DNA from: Hyphomicrobium zavarzinii ATCC 27496
GTDB lineage: Bacteria; Pseudomonadota; Alphaproteobacteria; Rhizobiales; Hyphomicrobiaceae
Assembly (NCBI RefSeq): GCF_000383415.1
Contig: NZ_KB911261.1
Location: 62,001 to 126,000 of the forward strand
Reading direction: 5' to 3'
DNA: 64,000 bases
The position numbers and the translations under genes were made by a program. This document shows positions 19,302-37,995 of the stretch, piece after piece (within the stretch, counting starts at the first letter, position 1; every line of letters begins with the position of its first letter). The notes under the pieces are model-generated. The model was not told where the DNA came from and did not search any database. It worked only from the letters and a program-made list of their open reading frames with translations.

Positions 19302-20984
19302 CTACTCGCGAAAGCGGTTGGTGATCGGGTAGCGGCGGTCGCGGCCGAAGTTGCGGCTCGAGATCTTGACGCCCGGCGCAGCCTGCCTGCGCTTGTACTC
19401 GGCGAGATAGAGCAGCCGCTCCACCTTCCGCACCACCTCCTCCGGGTGGCCACGCGCGATGACCTGCACGATCGGCATCTCCTGCTCGACGAGGCACGAC
19501 AGAATATCGTCCAGCACCGGATAGGGCGGCAGGCTGTCCTCGTCCTTCTGGTTCTCGCGCAGTTCCGCCGTGGGGGGGCGGACGATGATGCTCTCGGGGA
19601 TGACCTCTCCGGCCGGGCCGAGACCGCCCGTTGGAACATGCGCGTTGCGCCAGCGGCAAAGGCGATAGATCTCCATCTTGTAGAGATCCTTCACGGGGTT
19701 GAAGCCGCCGTTCATGTCGCCGTAGAGGGTGGCGTAGCCGACGCTCATCTCGCTCTTGTTGCCGGTGGTGAGCACCATGGCGCCGAACTTGTTGGAGATG
19801 GCCATCACGATGACGCCGCGTGCCCGGCTCTGGATGTTCTCCTCCGTGATGTCGGGCGCGCGGCCTGCGAACACAGCGGAGAGCGCCGCCGCGAACCCCG
19901 TTACCGCGGGCTCGATGGGCACCGTGTCGAGCTTGATGCCGAGCGCGGCCGCACATGCCTTGGCGTCAGCGATGCTCTGGTCCGACGTGTAGCGGTAAGG
20001 CATCATCACGGCGTGAACCCGTTCAGGCCCCAGCGCATCAACGGCCATGGCGGCGACGAGCGCGCTGTCCACGCCGCCCGAAAGGCCAAGCACGACGCCC
20101 GGGAAGCGGTTCTTCTCCACGTAGTCGCGCAATCCCAGCACACAGGCGTGATAGGCGGCGGCATCGCCCTCGGTGAGCTTGTGGATGGGCGCGCCCGCGC
20201 ATCGCCAGCCGTCAGCGGTGCGGGTCCATTCTGTGACCGCGAGATGCTCCTCCCAGGCCGGAAGCTGGCAGGCGAGGCTGTGGTCGCTGTTGAGCACGAA
20301 CGAGGCGCCGTCGAACACCAGCTCATCCTGGCCGCCCACCTGATTGACGTAGGCGAGCGGCAGGCCGCTCTCGGTCACGCGCGCCAGCGCCACGTTGAGG
20401 CGCACGTCCGGCTTCTTCCAGTCAAACGGAGAGCCGTTCGGCACGAGCAGGATCTCGGCCCCGCACTCGGCCAGACACTCCGTCACCTCATCCTTCCAGA
20501 TGTCCTCGCAGATGGGCACGCCGAGCCGCACTCCGCGGAAGGCGATCGGGCTCGGCAGATCACCCGCCGTGAAGACGCGCTTCTCGTCGAACACGCCGTA
20601 ATTCGGCAGATCGACCTTGCGGCGAACGGCAACGACTGCGCCCTGGTCCAGAAGCGCAACCGCATTGTAGATCGCGCCGTTGTCCGGCCAGACGGTGCCG
20701 ACCAGCACCGCAGGGCCAGGGCCGAGACGGGCTGCGAGCGCCTCCACCTGGGCGCGCGCGGCATTGTGGAAGGCGGGTTTCAGGACGAGGTCTTCCGGCG
20801 GATAGCCGGTCAAAAACAATTCCGGAAACACGACGAGATCCGCGCCCTGGGCGGCCGCAGCGGCGCGCGCGTCGAGCAGCTTGCGCTCGTTGCCCGCGAG
20901 ATCCCCCACGATGGGGTTCAACTGGGCAAGAGCGATCTTGAGGGAGGCGGGTGCGGCGGGCGGGGTCGACAGAACTGTGCTCAT
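19302..20984 (-). CDS. nadE: Glutamine-dependent NAD+ synthetase
   Basis: Converts nicotinate adenine dinucleotide to NAD+ with ATP and glutamine-derived ammonia. ATG 20984 gives 560 residues. The N-terminal nitrilase-type amidase has Glu55 (FPELFLTGYPPEDL), Lys123 (RKVDLPNYGVFDEKR) and Cys159 (GVPICEDIW); the synthetase part has the ATP-PPase loop SGGVDS (302-307) and TGNKSEMSVGYATLYGD. Two-domain architecture is complete. Single gene, divergent from the AEC transporter. Confidence 0.96.
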   Translation of the reverse strand: MSTVLSTPPAAPASLKIALAQLNPIVGDLAGNERKLLDARAAAAAQGADLVVFPELFLTGYPPEDLVLKPAFHNAARAQVEALAARLGPGPAVLVGTVWPDNGAIYNAVALLDQGAVVAVRRKVDLPNYGVFDEKRVFTAGDLPSPIAFRGVRLGVPICEDIWKDEVTECLAECGAEILLVPNGSPFDWKKPDVRLNVALARVTESGLPLAYVNQVGGQDELVFDGASFVLNSDHSLACQLPAWEEHLAVTEWTRTADGWRCAGAPIHKLTEGDAAAYHACVLGLRDYVEKNRFPGVVLGLSGGVDSALVAAMAVDALGPERVHAVMMPYRYTSDQSIADAKACAAALGIKLDTVPIEPAVTGFAAALSAVFAGRAPDITEENIQSRARGVIVMAISNKFGAMVLTTGNKSEMSVGYATLYGDMNGGFNPVKDLYKMEIYRLCRWRNAHVPTGGLGPAGEVIPESIIVRPPTAELRENQKDEDSLPPYPVLDDILSCLVEQEMPIVQVIARGHPEEVVRKVERLLYLAEYKRRQAAPGVKISSRNFGRDRRYPITNRFRE

Positions 20985-21194
20985 GCGGGCAAGATTTACG
21001 TGTCCCGCCGCCCGGGGTCCAGCGGCATCAAGCGCGCGCCTTTCGCACAAGTCCGCTGGCCTCGTCGCGTACTGGCCAGCGAAAAGCGCGGACCACCCCC
21101 TCGCTTTCCGTGAGGCCGCCGCTTTGGCAGGTGGACTTCTCGCAGGTAGACAGTATCAGAGAGGGGTATTCCGGCCGGTCCAGGTCTTTTTTCG

Positions 21195-22136
21195 ATGCTC
21201 TCAATCCTCTCGATCATTGCCCCTGTCTTCGCGCTGATGGCGAGCGGCTATGCCGCGCGCAAGATTGGAGTCATGGGGCAGGCGGCCGTCTCCGAGCTCA
21301 ACCGCTTCGTCGTCTATCTGGCGCTTCCGGCGCTGCTCTTCGACGTGATGGCGCACGCGAGCTGGGGCGACCTAGCCCAGCCCGCCTTCATCGGCGCATT
21401 CGGCCTCGCGTGCGGAATCGTGTTCTATCTGACGGTCGGTTTGAGCCTGCTCGCGGGACAGCGCCTCGCCTCCGCCAGCATCGACGGCCTGCTCAGCTCG
21501 TATGCCAACACCGCTTACATCGGCTTTCCCGTCCTGCTCATGTTCTACGGCAAGGAGAGCCTTGTTCCGGTCACCATCGCCTCCATCCTCACGGTATGCG
21601 TACTGTTCGCCTCCGCCATCGTGCTGATCGAGGTGGCAAGCCACAACGAGCGCAATCCGCTGAGGCTCGCGCGCAAGGTGGGCGGATCGCTGGTGCGCAA
21701 TCCGCTGCTGATTGCCCCGGTGCTCGGCGTCGCCTACGGCACGACGGGGCTCGGGCTTCCAGCTCCGGCCGACGCGTTTCTAAAGCTCCTCGGCGGCGCA
21801 GCGAGCCCGCTCGCGCTGGTGGTGATCGGTCTTTTCCTAGCCGAGCCCCGGCCGATTGCCGCGAAGGATACGAAGACGGCCGTCGTGCTCACCACGGTGA
21901 AGCTTCTCGTCCATCCGGCGCTGACCTGGGTACTGGCCATGGCCTTTGCCGTGCCCCCGCGCCTCGCGGCCATGGCCGTGCTGCTGGCGGCGCTCCCCAC
22001 GGGCACGGGGCCGTTCATGCTGGCCGAGTACTACCGGCTTCCGGCAGTCGTCACGTCAGCGGTCATTCTCATGTCCACGATTGGCGCGCTCATCACGCTG
22101 CCGATCCTGATGGTGCTGACCGGGAACGCTCCCTGA
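21195..22136 (+). CDS. AEC-family (auxin efflux carrier-like) permease
   Basis: Inner-membrane carrier of the family that includes malate and other organic-acid transporters; substrate not predictable. The 313 residues form about ten hydrophobic segments with the family start IIAPVFALMASGYAARK and SELNRFVVYLALPALLF, and the C-terminal half TTVKLLVHPALTWVLA. Shine-Dalgarno is weak (AGGT). Isolated between nadE and ppa. Confidence 0.85.
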   Translation: MLSILSIIAPVFALMASGYAARKIGVMGQAAVSELNRFVVYLALPALLFDVMAHASWGDLAQPAFIGAFGLACGIVFYLTVGLSLLAGQRLASASIDGLLSSYANTAYIGFPVLLMFYGKESLVPVTIASILTVCVLFASAIVLIEVASHNERNPLRLARKVGGSLVRNPLLIAPVLGVAYGTTGLGLPAPADAFLKLLGGAASPLALVVIGLFLAEPRPIAAKDTKTAVVLTTVKLLVHPALTWVLAMAFAVPPRLAAMAVLLAALPTGTGPFMLAEYYRLPAVVTSAVILMSTIGALITLPILMVLTGNAP

Positions 22137-22328
22137 CCGAATCCGCCGGTTTTCATTCGATCCGGCATCGGACTTGCGGGCCCGGGACAGCCCCGGCGGG
22201 CAAGCAGCGCAATGCCCCTCTTTACCGCTTCGACCAAATGATGGTGTGACGTGTTGCGTCTCCCCCTTGTGCGGGCCCGCGCCATGGGGCACAGCTTGAT
22301 CATCATCATTCCTGGGAATCCTCAGCAC

Positions 22329-22868
22329 ATGCGCCTCGACGCAATTCCGATCGGACAGAACCCGCCCCACGACATCAACGTGGTCATCGAGGTGCCGGTG
22401 GGCGGCGAGCCGATCAAGTACGAGATGGACAAGGCGTCGGGCACCCTCGTGGTGGACCGCTTCCTCTACACGCCCATGCGCTATCCCGGAAATTACGGGT
22501 TCGTGCCGCACACGCTTTCCAACGACGGTGACCCCATCGACGTGCTGGTGTGCAACACGCGCGCCATCGTACCCGGCGCGGTGATCAACTGCAGGCCGGT
22601 CGGCGTGCTGGTGATGGAAGATGAAGGCGGCGGGGACGAGAAGGTGATCGCCGTCCCCTCGAGCAAGCTCACGAAGCGCTACGACAAGGTGAAGAACTAT
22701 TCGGATCTGCCCGAAATCTCGGTGCATCAGATCGAGCACTTCTTCAGTCACTACAAGGATCTCGAGCCCGGGAAGTGGGCGAAGATCCATCACTGGGGTG
22801 ACAGCGCGGAGGCGCAACGCCTCATCGAGGAGGCGGTTGCGCGCGCCAAACAGCAGGGCAAAGGCTGA
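22329..22868 (+). CDS. ppa: Inorganic pyrophosphatase
   Basis: Family I soluble pyrophosphatase, hydrolysing PPi to drive biosynthesis. ATG 22329 gives [20 protein letters not shown] and 179 residues, the family length. Active-site Asp cluster DGDPIDVLV and [14 protein letters not shown] are present. In-frame codons further upstream do not match the family. Confidence 0.97.
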   Translation: MRLDAIPIGQNPPHDINVVIEVPVGGEPIKYEMDKASGTLVVDRFLYTPMRYPGNYGFVPHTLSNDGDPIDVLVCNTRAIVPGAVINCRPVGVLVMEDEGGGDEKVIAVPSSKLTKRYDKVKNYSDLPEISVHQIEHFFSHYKDLEPGKWAKIHHWGDSAEAQRLIEEAVARAKQQGKG

Positions 22869-22897
22869 TCAGAGCCAGCCGCTCCGGCGAGACCGCC

Positions 22898-23251
22898 CTA
22901 CGAGACCTTCACGGCCGCCGAAGTGTTGGCGGGTGTTGCGGCGGCTTGATCGTAGGCCGTCTTGACGTAGGCATCGTCTGTCTTCGTGATCTTGGTCGTC
23001 CAGCCAGTGTCCCACTCAATGACGGCTGATACCTGACCGTCCTCTGTCCAGGTTCCGCTCATGCCCTCGCCTGCGCGGTTCGCCTCGGCGGTGCCGGACG
23101 GAAAGAGCGTGATCTCGAAGGGGTTGCCGGCGCTGTCCGAAACCTTCCACGTGCCGACGAAGGGGCTGTCGGCCAGGGTGCGCCCGTCAGACGAGACCAG
23201 CGAGAGAAAGTTGGAGAGCATCGCGCTCCCCTGTCTGCTGAGATTTGCCAT
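22898..23251 (-). CDS. Small conserved-looking protein of unknown function
   Basis: Not recognised. ATG 23251 with GGAGAAACCC upstream gives 117 residues. It has no signal peptide; the middle (FVGTWKVSDSAGNPFEITLFPSG, GMSGTWTEDGQ) looks like a small antiparallel beta fold with repeated GTW motifs, as in lipocalin-like or DUF-type sensors. The C-terminus is Ala/Thr-rich. Monocistronic between ppa and the DAHP synthase repeats. Confidence 0.6.
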   Translation of the reverse strand: MANLSRQGSAMLSNFLSLVSSDGRTLADSPFVGTWKVSDSAGNPFEITLFPSGTAEANRAGEGMSGTWTEDGQVSAVIEWDTGWTTKITKTDDAYVKTAYDQAAATPANTSAAVKVS

Positions 23252-23379
23252 GGGTTTCTCCGCTATTGCTGGGGGTCGCGGCATTCAGGCCGCAAAACCT
23301 CGTGTGAAGAAACGCCCCGGCAGACGGCAGGTTCCCCTCGGTTAACCTACGGGCTCCGTCCAGCACATCCCCTTATGAA

Positions 23380-23417
23380 AAAGGGTTCCGATGCCTGCGT
23401 TTGCATCGGAACCCTTT
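23380..23417 (-). terminator. Rho-independent terminator of the DAHP synthase gene
   Basis: Perfect 15-base inverted repeat: arms 23380-23394 and 23403-23417, core GGGTTCCGATGC/GCATCGGAACCC, loop 8. A-run on one side and CTTT on the other make it work best for minus-strand transcription, possibly both ways. Confidence 0.85.
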
Positions 23418-23454
23418 CCTGTCATTTTGTAAAAGGCCGCGACTTTTACCGCAC

Positions 23455-23545
23455 GCGACCTCCGGTACTTATCCGAAAGCGACCTCCGGGCACTTTATCC
23501 GAAAGCGACCTCCGGGCACTTTATCCGAAAGCGACCTCCGGTCGG
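23455..23545. repeat. 26-bp tandem repeats at the 3' end of the DAHP synthase gene
   Basis: Copies: 23455-23478 (24 bases, diverged), 23479-23504 and 23505-23530 (26 bases, identical), and a partial copy from 23531. The last copies overlap the gene's final codons: in the coding strand each unit repeats the codons for PEVAFG and the stop. Unit length is not a multiple of three. Confidence 0.85.
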
Positions 23546-24912
23546 GCAGGCGCCCCCCGGGTCTCGCGCTCGAGCTTCATGCGCTCGGCAACGAGGAAGG
23601 CCAGCTCCAGAGACTGATCGGCGTTGAGACGCGGATCACAGAGTGTGTGGTAGCGATCCATGAGATCGTTCTCGGCGATCGCGGTCGCGCCGCCGGTGCA
23701 CTCCGTCACGTTCTGGCCCGTCATTTCGACGTGGATACCGCCCGCGTGCGAGCCTTCCGCACGGTGCACGTCGAAGAAGGCCTCGACCTCCTTCAGGATG
23801 CGATCGAACGGACGCGTCTTGTAGCCGTTGGCCGCGCTGATGGTGTTGCCGTGCATGGGATCGCACGACCACACAACCGTGCGGCCCGCCTTCTTCACGG
23901 CGCGGATCAGCTTCGGCAGGTGCTGGCCGACCTTGTCATGTCCGAACCGGCAGATCAGCGTCAGACGTCCCGCCTCGTCCTTCGGGTTCAGAATGTCGAT
24001 CAGGCGAAGGAGCGTGTCCGGGTCCAGGGACGGACCGCACTTGATGCCGATCGGATTCTTCACGCCGCGGCAGAACTCCACATGCGCATGATCCGGCTGG
24101 CGTGTGCGATCGCCGATCCACAGCATGTGGCCGCTGGTGGCGTACCAGTCGCCGCTCGTGGAATCGAGACGCGTGAGCGCCTGCTCGTAGCCGAGCAGCA
24201 GGGCCTCGTGGCTGGTGTAGAAGCTCGTGGCGCGGAGCTGGGGCGTGTTCTCGCTGGTGATGCCGCAGGCGCGCATGAAGCCCAAGGTCTCGGCGATGCG
24301 ATCGGCGAGCTCCTGGTAGCGGTGGCCCTGCGGGCTATCCTTGACGAAGCCCATGTTCCACTGGTGCACGCGCTCGAGATCGGCGTAGCCGCCGGTCGCG
24401 AAGGCGCGGATCAGGTTCAGCGTCGCCGCCGACTGACGGTAGGCCTCGAGCTGGCGCTGCGGATCGGGAATGCGGGCCTCTGGCGTGAAGTCCGTTCCGT
24501 TGATGATGTCGCCGCGATAGCTCGGCAGCTCCACGCCGTTCTTCTTCTCCATGGGCGAAGAGCGCGGCTTGGCGAACTGGCCAGCAATGCGGCCGACCTT
24601 CACCACCGGGCTGCCGCCCGCATAGGTGAGCACAACCGCCATTTGCAGGAAAACGCGGAAGAAGTCGCGGATGTTGTCGGCGCGGTGCTCGAGGAAGCTC
24701 TCGGCACAGTCTCCGCCCTGCAGCAGGAAGCCTTCGCCAAGCGCGACCTCGCCCAGGGCCTTCTTCAGCTCGCGCGCTTCGCCTGCAAAAACGAGCGGGG
24801 GAAAGGTGGACAGACGGCCTTCGACGTCCTTCAGCACGGCGGCGTCGGGATAATCGGGAACTTGGACGATCGGAAGCGAGCGCCAGCTCTCTGGGGACCA
24901 GGTTGCGGCCAT
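23521..24912 (-). CDS. aroG: 3-deoxy-7-phosphoheptulonate synthase, class II
   Basis: First enzyme of the shikimate pathway, joining PEP and erythrose 4-phosphate. ATG 24912 gives 463 residues with the class II (plant/actinobacterial-type) signatures [56 protein letters not shown] and [18 protein letters not shown]. Its last codons lie inside the tandem repeat. Monocistronic, with a strong terminator about 100 bases downstream. Confidence 0.96.
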   Translation of the reverse strand: MAATWSPESWRSLPIVQVPDYPDAAVLKDVEGRLSTFPPLVFAGEARELKKALGEVALGEGFLLQGGDCAESFLEHRADNIRDFFRVFLQMAVVLTYAGGSPVVKVGRIAGQFAKPRSSPMEKKNGVELPSYRGDIINGTDFTPEARIPDPQRQLEAYRQSAATLNLIRAFATGGYADLERVHQWNMGFVKDSPQGHRYQELADRIAETLGFMRACGITSENTPQLRATSFYTSHEALLLGYEQALTRLDSTSGDWYATSGHMLWIGDRTRQPDHAHVEFCRGVKNPIGIKCGPSLDPDTLLRLIDILNPKDEAGRLTLICRFGHDKVGQHLPKLIRAVKKAGRTVVWSCDPMHGNTISAANGYKTRPFDRILKEVEAFFDVHRAEGSHAGGIHVEMTGQNVTECTGGATAIAENDLMDRYHTLCDPRLNADQSLELAFLVAERMKLERETRGAPARPEVAFG

Positions 24913-25218
24913 TGTCTTATGTACCTTCTCCACCCGCCGCATGAGGACCTCAGGCGGCCTATTCCACGTTTTTCCGGGGGCCTATGAGACAGCCGCTCGC
25001 GCGCCCTGTCCTTGATACCCCTCAATTTTAACTGGGCTTATAGGGCAAGAGCCGGCCGATAGCCAGCGGGCAAGCCGACGGGCAGGCCTGCGAAGGAAGA
25101 CGCCGCCGCCCGGAGCCTGCCTCTTGCGTTTCCAGAAGCCCCCTCCGAACCTCAGATAAGAAGAAGGCGGCCAGTTTCCCAGCCGCCTCCCCGAAGTTCT
25201 TGCTCGATCCGGCTGCCG
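24913..25218. other. Intergenic region between aroG and rpoC
   Basis: 306 bases. Near its right end is the rpoC terminator candidate at 25165-25188; the rest presumably holds the aroG promoter. No gene is visible. Confidence 0.5.
25165..25188 (-). terminator. Terminator candidate after rpoC
   Basis: AGGCGGC/GCCGCCT (25165-25171, 25182-25188), 10-base loop; on the minus strand the stem is followed by TTCTTCTT. It ends the long rif transcript about 30 bases after the rpoC stop. Confidence 0.6.
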
Positions 25219-29442
<4,224 letters not shown>

Positions 29443-29504
29443 CGGCTCTCTCCAGGGATCAGCGGTGGGTGGGGGCCGCGATCCTCAAAATTCTTGGCAA
29501 TCAG

Positions 29505-29524
29505 CCTCCCTCCCGCGAGGGAGG
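29505..29524 (-). promoter_or_regulatory. Hairpin between rpoB and rpoC
   Basis: CCTCCCTC-N4-GAGGGAGG (29505-29512, 29517-29524). It lies in the 110-base rpoB-rpoC spacer and has no U-run, so it may be a processing or pausing element rather than a terminator. Confidence 0.5.
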
Positions 29525-29552
29525 GAGGAGACTCAGGTGTCGTAGCCGCCTG

Positions 29553-33707
<4,155 letters not shown>

Positions 33708-34057
33708 GTCCGCTCCTCATCTCGCCCGGGGCCGTGCCAGGGGTTGCACGACCGCTCGACTTTCTTGCCCAGCGCCGGGGTCGCCCTCCCCTGCGCCTCG
33801 TTATCGAGCGAAGTTGCTTTTCCAGGAAAAGCGGCTTCGCCCCAATTTTTCGTCAGACCGACGTCCCCGCCTCAGACTCCGAAGCGTTCGTGGTCTTGAA
33901 CCTTTGAAACGGCTCGCCGGAGGGCCTCTTCGAGGGGGAAACCCTCGGAGGACCTCCGGTGAACCGTCTTTCGGCGCCCGCTTCGCGGGCCAAGCAGCAG
34001 GTCGCAGGCAACAGGCAGCAGGAAAATCCTGATGCCCGCCGCCTGCTGCCAGTTGCT
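33708..34057 (-). promoter_or_regulatory. rplL-rpoB spacer with nested hairpins
   Basis: 350 bases with no gene. Outer stem CCGGAGG/CCTCCGG (33917-33923, 33953-33959) encloses CGAGGG/CCCTCG (33931-33936, 33942-33947); nearer rplL, GGCAGCAGG pairs with CCTGCTGCC (34014-34022, 34042-34050). In E. coli this spacer holds an attenuator and an RNase III site; the same role here is inference. Confidence 0.55.
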
Positions 34058-34435
<378 letters not shown>

Positions 34436-34533
34436 GTATATAGTCCTTCCGGTTTAGCCTTCGAGAGGGGCGCTTTGTCTCAGCTTCATCATTTGTGCCG
34501 AGAGCGCCTGTTCAGTGATGCCCAACATTAGGC

Positions 34534-35055
34534 TCAAGCTGCTTCGCCACCTTGCGATGCCTTGGCCTGAATGACGCGTGCGAGCTTTGCACCGGGCTCC
34601 TTGACCGTGCGGGCGATCTTCGTCGCCGGCGCGTTCAAGAGACCAATCAGCTTTGCTCTCAGCTCATCAAGCGAAGGCAGGTCGGCGAGTGCTTTGACGC
34701 CGTTCGCGTCGAGGACGGACGCTCCCATCGCGCCGCCGAGGATCACGAGCTTCTCGTTCTCCTTGGCGTACTTGACGGCAGCACGGGCCGCGGCGATCGG
34801 ATCCTTCGAGTAGGCCAACACTGTCGGCCCAGCGAAGAGATCGGCGATACCTTCGGCTTTCGTGTCCTTGAGCGCGAGCTTCACCAGCTTGTTCTTGGCC
34901 ACTTTGACAGACCCGCCCGCCTCTTTGACGCGCTTGCGGAATTCTGCCGATTGAGCGGCCACCATGCCGGTGTTGTGGGCGACGACGACCACACCGGTGT
35001 CTTTCAACACCTCGTGGAGCGACGTCACGAGCGCCTGTTTTGCGGCTCTATCCAC
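34534..35055 (-). CDS. rplJ: 50S ribosomal protein L10 (GTG start)
   Basis: L10 anchors the L7/L12 stalk. No ATG fits; the GTG at 35053-35055 has AGGAG 8 bases upstream and yields VDRAAKQALVTSLHEVLKDT and 173 residues, matching the family. In-frame sequence upstream of it is low-similarity and would add 59 residues, so I reject it. Confidence 0.93.
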   Translation of the reverse strand: MDRAAKQALVTSLHEVLKDTGVVVVAHNTGMVAAQSAEFRKRVKEAGGSVKVAKNKLVKLALKDTKAEGIADLFAGPTVLAYSKDPIAAARAAVKYAKENEKLVILGGAMGASVLDANGVKALADLPSLDELRAKLIGLLNAPATKIARTVKEPGAKLARVIQAKASQGGEAA

Positions 35056-35417
35056 CTGCTCACTCCTGGTTGCGACTGGCCCGTTCGCGGGCCGGTCGCG
35101 GGTTGCACCCTGCCGCAGCGTTCTCCGCGAGGAGGTTGCCGCGACGCTAGTCCTGTCCAACCGCGCGCATGCAATACGGCACGGTGCTGACCCAGAAGGC
35201 TCATACCGGCAAGGCGCCCATTCGGGCGTCAAACCGGGTGGTCTCCCGTCTCATGCGGGCCCTCATCTGAGGATTATGCGTCACCGGCAAGCCGGATCGG
35301 CGCCCATCAATCTCGGACAGGTCCTCGGCAGATCGGCCCGGGGGCTTCTCTGCCGAGATCCCAGGCCGCTCCTCTTGCGAAAGGCGGCCCGGAATTCTTG
35401 CGAGCAACTCGGCTGGC
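35056..35417 (-). promoter_or_regulatory. rplA-rplJ spacer, candidate L10 leader
   Basis: 362 bases without a gene between rplA and rplJ. In many bacteria this spacer makes a structured leader bound by the L10-L12 complex. Several GC-rich self-complementary segments are visible, but I could not fold it reliably. Confidence 0.4.
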
Positions 35418-36182
35418 TTAGGCCGCCGGAGTTGCCGAAACGACGGAGCCGGTCTCGATCTTGAGGCCCGGTCCCATGGTGGAGCTCAGCGACACCTTCT
35501 TGATATAGGTGCCCTTGGAGCCCGCAGGCTTGGCTTTCGACACGGCTTCGACGAATGCCTTGATGTTCTCGACGAGGGCCTGCTCGGTAAAGCTCGCCTT
35601 GCCGACGCCGGCGTGGACGATACCGGCTTTCTCGACGCGGAACTCGACCGAGCCGCCCTTGGCGCCCTTGACGGCGGAGGCGACATCCATGGTCACCGTG
35701 CCGACGCGCGGGTTCGGCATCAGGCCGCGCGGGCCCAGCACCTTACCGAGACGGCCGACGAGGCCCATCATGTCCGGCGTCGCGATGCAGCGATCGAAAT
35801 TGATCGTGCCCTTCGAGACGATGTCGACCAGATCCTCAGCGCCAACCACGTCGGCACCGGCTGCCTTGGCCTCTTCGGCCTTGGGACCGCGCGCGAAGAC
35901 GGCGACGCGGGAGGTACGGCCCGAGCCGTTCGGCAGGTTGCAAACGCCGCGCACCATCTGATCGGCGTGCTTCGGATCGACGCCGAGGTTCATCGCGACC
36001 TCGACGGTCTCGTCGAACTTGGCCTTGGCGCGGGCCTTGATGAGACGCACGGCCTCGTCAACGCCGTAAGCCTTGTTCCGATCGATGCCTTCGCGGACGG
36101 CCGCGTTGCGCTTGCCGCCGGCTTCGCGCGTCGCCTTCACTGCGTCCTCAGAAACGGACTTCTTTGCTGCTTCTTTCGCCAT
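35418..36182 (-). CDS. rplA: 50S ribosomal protein L1
   Basis: L1 forms the mobile stalk at the E site and can repress its own operon. ATG 36182 gives 254 residues, with a roughly 25-residue Lys/Ala-rich N-terminal extension before [36 protein letters not shown] is present. GGAG lies inside the rplK end, so the two are coupled. Confidence 0.95.
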   Translation of the reverse strand: MAKEAAKKSVSEDAVKATREAGGKRNAAVREGIDRNKAYGVDEAVRLIKARAKAKFDETVEVAMNLGVDPKHADQMVRGVCNLPNGSGRTSRVAVFARGPKAEEAKAAGADVVGAEDLVDIVSKGTINFDRCIATPDMMGLVGRLGKVLGPRGLMPNPRVGTVTMDVASAVKGAKGGSVEFRVEKAGIVHAGVGKASFTEQALVENIKAFVEAVSKAKPAGSKGTYIKKVSLSSTMGPGLKIETGSVVSATPAA

Positions 36183-36186
36183 CGGT

Positions 36187-36633
36187 TTACTCCACCACCT
36201 TGAGGCCCATCGAGCGGGCGGAGCCGGCAATCGTCTTGGTGGCCTGGTCGAGATTGTCCGTGTTCATGTCCTTGAGCTTCACCTTCGCGATGTCGCGGAG
36301 CTGAGCCATGGTGATCGAGCCAGCCACGTCGCGGCCGGGGTTCTTGGAGCCCGAGCCCGGCTTGCCGGTGGGCTTCATGCCTGCGGCCTTCTTGATGAGG
36401 AACGTCGCCGGCGGCGTGCGCATCTCGAAGGTGAAGGAGCGGTCCGAGAACACGGTGATCTTCACCGGAATCGGCGTACCCTGCTCCAGGTCCTTCGTCT
36501 TCGCATTGAAGGACTTGCAGAATTCCATGATGTTTACGCCGCGCTGGCCGAGCGCGGGGCCGATCGGCGGAGACGGATTGGCCGCTCCTGCCGGGACCTG
36601 AAGGTTGATGTAGCCGTCTATCTTCTTTGCCAT
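36187..36633 (-). CDS. rplK: 50S ribosomal protein L11
   Basis: L11 forms the GTPase-associated centre and the thiostrepton site, and is needed for RelA activation. The 148 residues contain [20 protein letters not shown] and the C-terminal GSARSMGL. Pro residues of the N-terminal domain are conserved. Confidence 0.97.
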   Translation of the reverse strand: MAKKIDGYINLQVPAGAANPSPPIGPALGQRGVNIMEFCKSFNAKTKDLEQGTPIPVKITVFSDRSFTFEMRTPPATFLIKKAAGMKPTGKPGSGSKNPGRDVAGSITMAQLRDIAKVKLKDMNTDNLDQATKTIAGSARSMGLKVVE

Positions 36634-36789
36634 CGTATCCCCTAAGTTCTGCAGGAAGCTCGAGGCTTCCCAGGGTTAGCGGTCCACGGATCCGAGCTTT
36701 CGCCCCAAACCCTCCCGCACATTCGAGAGATGACCGAACCATCGGCTCACCTCTCTCAACCGGCGCGGTTACGCCGGAAGCTCGTCGTT

Positions 36790-37326
36790 TTAGGCTGGCA
36801 CCTTCTCCACCTGCCCGAATTCCAGCTCGACCGGCGTCTTGCGCCCGAAGATCGACACGCCGACCTTGAGACGCGAACGCTCGCCGTCCACTTCCTCGAC
36901 CTCGCCCTGGAAAGAGGCGAACGGTCCATCGACGACCTTCACCTGCTCGCCCACCTCGTAGATGATCGAGGGCTTCGGACGCTCCACGCCTTCCTTCACC
37001 TGGTTGAGGATGCGGGCAGCCTCCTCGTTGGAGATGGCGATCGGCTTGTTGTCGGCGCCCAGGAAGCCCGTGACCTTCGGCGTGTTCTTGATGAGCACGA
37101 AGGCGGCGTCGGTCATCTCCATGTTGACCAGCACGTAGCCCGGCAGGAACTTCCGCTCAGCCTGCACCTTGCGGCCGCGCTTGACCTCCACGACCTCCTC
37201 GGTCGGCACGACCACCTCCTCGAAAAGGTGCTCGAGCCCAGCCGACCGCGCGCGCTCCTTGATGGCTTCGGCCACCTTGCGCTCGAAGTTGGTGTAGGCG
37301 TGAACGATGTACCAGCGCTTGGCCAT
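36790..37326 (-). CDS. nusG: Transcription termination/antitermination factor NusG
   Basis: NusG binds RNA polymerase and couples it to Rho or to S10. ATG 37326 gives [20 protein letters not shown] and 178 residues: NGN domain (1-about 115) and KOW domain ([20 protein letters not shown]). Preceded by secE as in most bacteria. Confidence 0.97.
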   Translation of the reverse strand: MAKRWYIVHAYTNFERKVAEAIKERARSAGLEHLFEEVVVPTEEVVEVKRGRKVQAERKFLPGYVLVNMEMTDAAFVLIKNTPKVTGFLGADNKPIAISNEEAARILNQVKEGVERPKPSIIYEVGEQVKVVDGPFASFQGEVEEVDGERSRLKVGVSIFGRKTPVELEFGQVEKVPA

Positions 37327-37394
37327 TCTCAATTCGTCTCTATGTCCTGCCTTCGCAGTGAAGGCGCTCGCGACCCGGCTCACTTGAAGCCCGA

Positions 37395-37592
37395 TCAACC
37401 GCGGAGTCCAAGCACCATGTTGACCAGATGCCCAAGGGCCTGGTCCGTAACGAGAAAAAAGGCTGAAGCCAACGACACCATGACGAGGACCATCAGCGTG
37501 GTAATCCACACTTCCTTCCACGTCGGCCAGGTGACTTTGGAGACCTCCTGCCGTACCTCTTGAACAAATTCAAACGGATTGAACTTCGACAT
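37395..37592 (-). CDS. secE: Preprotein translocase subunit SecE
   Basis: Clamp subunit of the SecYEG channel. The short 65-residue form has the conserved amphipathic [20 protein letters not shown] followed by one membrane helix. ATG at 37592; a TTG one codon upstream is unlikely. Confidence 0.95.
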   Translation of the reverse strand: MSKFNPFEFVQEVRQEVSKVTWPTWKEVWITTLMVLVMVSLASAFFLVTDQALGHLVNMVLGLRG

Positions 37593-37702
37593 CAAAACCG
37601 CTTCCTAAGCGCCATGCGACAGATTGACGCGCCCTGTGTTTAAAGGGTTCGTCTTATGAGCCGGATCACGCGCCCTCTTCATTCGATCCCGCCCCAAACA
37701 GC

Positions 37703-37778
37703 TGGCAGGGGAGGAGGGTCTCGAACCCCCAGCCTTCGGTTTTGGAGACCGACGCTCTGCCAATTGAGCTACTCCCCT
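37703..37778 (-). tRNA. tRNA-Trp (anticodon CCA)
   Basis: Cloverleaf read by eye: acceptor AGGGGAG/CTCCCCT, D stem GCTC/GAGC, anticodon loop CTCCAAA with CCA, T loop TTCGAGA, discriminator G and encoded 3' CCA. The A1-U72 pair with G73 is normal for bacterial tRNA-Trp. Located just upstream of secE, its usual place. Confidence 0.97.
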
Positions 37779-37995
37779 ATCGCACGGCTCGTACACGCCT
37801 CGTCGACGCGAAAGGCGCACATGCCTTATGCGGGGGCGGCATCCTTAGCTGAACTTTTTACGTTTGTCACTCGCCTGTGGACACTTTATCGAGCGCCTTT
37901 TTCTGGACTTGCTCGTTGCGGGCCGGTCATGCGCCCGTCCAAACGCCCCAAAAGGCCCATTTTCCGGGCTTTACGGAGGGGAGTTTTTTCGCCGT

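Noticed and set aside
23455-23545. CRISPR-like repeat array
   Set aside because: The 26-bp units are directly adjacent with no spacers and overlap the end of aroG; no cas gene.
35056-35232. Upstream ATG for rplJ
   Set aside because: It would add 59 unlike-family residues; the GTG at 35055 with AGGAG gives the correct L10 N-terminus.
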